Assembly (NCBI GenBank): GCA_964536835.1
Contig: CAZIAZ010000068.1
Coordinates: 1 to 8,089, forward strand
DNA: 8,089 nucleotides
Direction: 5' to 3'
From: DAONFI01 sp035403485
Lineage (GTDB): Bacteria; Planctomycetota; Phycisphaerae; SM23-33
Part shown: positions 6,085-8,089 of the stretch, piece after piece
Position numbering within the stretch: position 1 is the first letter of the stretch
Layout: every line of letters begins with the position of its first letter
Position numbers and translations under genes: made by a program
The notes under the pieces: generated by a model
Told to the model about the DNA's origin: nothing
What the model saw: the letters and a program-made list of their open reading frames with translations, nothing else
The model's database searches: none

Positions 6085-7929
6085 ATGAGTAAAGATGCAT
6101 GTTTAAAAAGAACCCACACTTGTGGCCAGTTACGGCTTGAAGATAACGGCAGGGCGGTTCGCCTCTGCGGGTGGGTCAGGAGTTATCGTGACCACGGCGG
6201 CGTTGTTTTTATCGACCTGCGCGACCGCAAGGGCATTACGCAGGTGGTGTTTGACAGCGAGAGCGTCGGTAGCGAGATGTACAATCTGGCCGGCACGCTT
6301 CGCGACGAATGGGTCATAAGCGTAGCGGGCAAAGTTCGGCCTCGCGGCGAGGGCAAGGAAAATCCGAAGCTCGCCACCGGCCAGATAGAAGTCGACTGCA
6401 ATGACCTGGTCGTACTGAACCGTTCCGACGCCGTGCCGTTTTCGCCGGATGAATATCACGCCACCAGCGAAGAAAATCGCTTAAAATATCGTTATATCGA
6501 TTTGCGACGCCAGGAAATGTCCGGCGCGCTGATGTTGCGTCATAAGATAGTGCAGGCGATGCGGGGCGTGCTTGATGGCGACGAGTTCATCGAAGTTGAA
6601 ACGCCGTTCCTCTGCAAGAGCACGCCTGAAGGTGCGCGCGATTTTCTTGTGCCGTCGCGCATGCATCGCGGCACTTTTTATGCATTGCCGCAGAGCCCGC
6701 AGCTTTATAAGCAGATTCTGATGGTTGGCGGCCTTGAAAAATATTACCAGGTCGCCCGCTGCTTCCGTGACGAAGACCTTCGCGCAGACCGTCAACCGGA
6801 ATTTACGCAGCTTGACCTGGAACTCAGTTTCTGCGATGAACAGGACGTGATGAATGTTACGAATCGCGTGCTTCGTGCGGTCTGCAAAGTCGCAGGCAAA
6901 TATTTTCCGGATGAAGTACCGGTCATGACATATCAGGAGGCTGTGGCCCGCTTCGGTTCGGACAAGCCCGATTTGCGTTTCGGCATGGAAATAAAGGACA
7001 TTTCGGATATCGCCGCGAAAACCGATTTCCGCGTCTTCAGTTCAGCCGTCGAAAACGGCGGCGCTGTGCAGTGTATAGTCGTTCCCGGCGGCGCCAGGAT
7101 GACCCGCAAGGAGACCGACGCACTGGCTGACTGGGCCAAGACGTTCGGCGCTGGCGGCATGCCGATTACCAAAGTTGCCGGCGGCAAGCTGGAAACTGGA
7201 GTTGCGAAATTTCTGGAAAAAATCGCGACGCAACTTATTGAGCGTCTCGACGCAAAAGACGGCGACCTCATCTGCTTCGCAGCCGACAGGCTGAAAGTCG
7301 TTCAACGCGTTCTTGGTGAGCTTCGTTGCAAGTTAGCCAGGGATCTTGGCATGATAGACCCCAACGATTTCAAATGGCTGTGGGTGGTCGAGTTTCCGCT
7401 GTTTGAATACGACGAGGATGCCGGCCGTTACGTGGCCATGCACCACCCTTTTACCTGCCCGAATATCGATGACTGGGAAAAATATCGCGACAGCGACCCG
7501 TTGAAAATCCGTTCCCGCGCATATGATATCGTTTGCAACGGCATGGAAATGGGCGGCGGCAGTATTCGTATACATCGGACCGATTTGCAGAAAGACGTGT
7601 TTACGTTCATGGGCATTAAAGATGAGGAAGCCAGCCTGAAATTCGGCTTTTTGCTGGATGCGTTGCGATTCGGCGCGCCGCCGCACGGCGGATTGGCTCT
7701 CGGCCTTGACCGCGTCGTAATGACCATGATAGGCGCACCGAGCATACGTGACGTTATAGCGTTTCCCAAGACGCAGAAGGGTACATGCCCCATGACGGAG
7801 GCCCCTTCATTTGTGGATGAAAAGCAGCTTGAAGAACTTTTCATATCGGTCGTGGAAGAGGATGGCGATGTCCAAAAAAGTTCAGTTTCAGACCTGGATT
7901 TGCCGCCTGACCTGGATGACATAATGTAG
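6085..7929 (+). CDS. aspS: Aspartyl-tRNA synthetase, bacterial type, probably non-discriminating (Asp/Asn)
   Basis: A 614-residue class IIb synthetase that charges tRNA-Asp with aspartate in the cytosol. Domains in order: OB-fold anticodon-binding domain (about 10-115), class II catalytic core with ATPEGARDFLVPSR-like flipping-loop region and motif 2 (FRDEDLRADRQPEF, from F227), the bacterial GAD insertion (about 300-425), and the returning core with motif 3 (GLALGLDR, R543) and IRDVIAFPK. It is slightly longer than E. coli AspRS (590) because of an acidic C-terminal tail ending DLDLPPDLDDIM. In the anticodon domain, H37 (RDHGG) and G90 (RPRGEG) align by eye with H31 and G82 of Pseudomonas aeruginosa AspRS, which accepts tRNA-Asn, whereas E. 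coli has Leu and Lys there. It may therefore make Asp-tRNA-Asn for GatCAB. It sits 42 bases after ileS, has AGGA at 6071-6074, and is followed by a strong terminator. Confidence 0.98.
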   Translation: MSKDACLKRTHTCGQLRLEDNGRAVRLCGWVRSYRDHGGVVFIDLRDRKGITQVVFDSESVGSEMYNLAGTLRDEWVISVAGKVRPRGEGKENPKLATGQIEVDCNDLVVLNRSDAVPFSPDEYHATSEENRLKYRYIDLRRQEMSGALMLRHKIVQAMRGVLDGDEFIEVETPFLCKSTPEGARDFLVPSRMHRGTFYALPQSPQLYKQILMVGGLEKYYQVARCFRDEDLRADRQPEFTQLDLELSFCDEQDVMNVTNRVLRAVCKVAGKYFPDEVPVMTYQEAVARFGSDKPDLRFGMEIKDISDIAAKTDFRVFSSAVENGGAVQCIVVPGGARMTRKETDALADWAKTFGAGGMPITKVAGGKLETGVAKFLEKIATQLIERLDAKDGDLICFAADRLKVVQRVLGELRCKLARDLGMIDPNDFKWLWVVEFPLFEYDEDAGRYVAMHHPFTCPNIDDWEKYRDSDPLKIRSRAYDIVCNGMEMGGGSIRIHRTDLQKDVFTFMGIKDEEASLKFGFLLDALRFGAPPHGGLALGLDRVVMTMIGAPSIRDVIAFPKTQKGTCPMTEAPSFVDEKQLEELFISVVEEDGDVQKSSVSDLDLPPDLDDIM

Positions 7930-7937
7930 AGTATATG

Positions 7938-7966
7938 GTTCTCAAAAGAAATTTCATTTTGAAAAC
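7938..7966 (+). other. AT-rich hairpin just after the aspS stop
   Basis: GTTCTCAAAA (7938-7947) pairs with TTTTGAAAAC (7957-7966) at nine of ten positions around the loop GAAATTTCA. It is nine bases after the stop codon and upstream of the main terminator. It lacks a GC-rich stem and T-tract, so it may only protect the 3' end, or be chance. Confidence 0.25.
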
Positions 7967-7990
7967 TGCTCTGATATAAAATGTAAAAAA

Positions 7991-8037
7991 ATAATAAAAA
8001 AGCTGGTTACGGATGACGTAGCCAGCTTTTTTATTAT
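7991..8037 (+). terminator. Strong bidirectional intrinsic terminator after aspS
   Basis: The arms 7991-8010 and 8018-8037 are complementary over 20 positions with one G:U pair, around a seven-base loop (8011-8017, GGATGAC). The GC-containing core is AGCTGGTTAC/GTAGCCAGCT, flanked by A6 (7996-8001) and T6 (8027-8032). Because A and T tracts flank both sides, it would work in both directions. It closes the ileS-aspS unit and may serve a convergent gene to the right. Confidence 0.93.
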
Positions 8038-8089
8038 AGAACCTATCCCAAAAACATGGGCGTCGCCGAAATCGAGCAATTTTGCGGGC

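Noticed and set aside
8038..8089. Start of a new gene (ATG 8056) or an insertion-sequence end (ACCTATCCC)
   Set aside because: Only 52 bases remain, no ribosome-binding site is present, and the IS-end resemblance is a vague impression that needs sequence beyond the edge.

Overview
This window is ordinary chromosomal DNA from a bacterium with moderately GC-rich genes and clearly AT-rich intergenic DNA. All recognisable genes lie on the + strand and use the standard code (stops TGA, TAA, TGA, TGA, TAG). The gene set is bacterial housekeeping and stress functions. No feature fixes the taxon. The non-discriminating look of AspRS, the HxGT variant in IleS and the gene order would suit a planctomycete-like or other PVC-type bacterium, but that is a low-confidence inference.

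Left block (1-2635): the 3' part of rsmG (16S rRNA m7G methyltransferase) runs in from the left edge. After one base comes a complete 494-residue MATE-family cation/drug antiporter, then, 80 bases later, an Ogt-type O6-alkylguanine-DNA alkyltransferase. The spacing suggests a single transcript joining rRNA modification, export and DNA-alkylation repair.

Middle block (2636-3063): about 430 bases without a convincing gene. It is AT-rich and dense in inverted repeats. It holds a long nested inverted repeat (2670-2774), a TTGTCAA operator-like palindrome (2728-2742), a set of mutually exclusive stems (2838-2981) that looks like an attenuator or terminator, and a good sigma70-like promoter (3003-3031) just before ileS.

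Right block (3064-8040): ileS and aspS, a class I and a class II aminoacyl-tRNA synthetase, in tandem with a 42-base gap. They end at a very strong bidirectional intrinsic terminator (7991-8037). IleS has two departures from the textbook sequence: HMGT in place of HIGH, and a C-terminal zinc-finger region where three of the four usual cysteines are replaced. AspRS carries the His/Gly pair seen in non-discriminating enzymes, so it may also charge tRNA-Asn for a GatCAB amidotransferase. The last 50 bases hold nothing that can be called.

I see no mobile element, CRISPR array, tRNA, rRNA, defence locus or obviously new multi-gene system. The points most worth following are the structured ileS upstream region and the IleS/AspRS sequence peculiarities.
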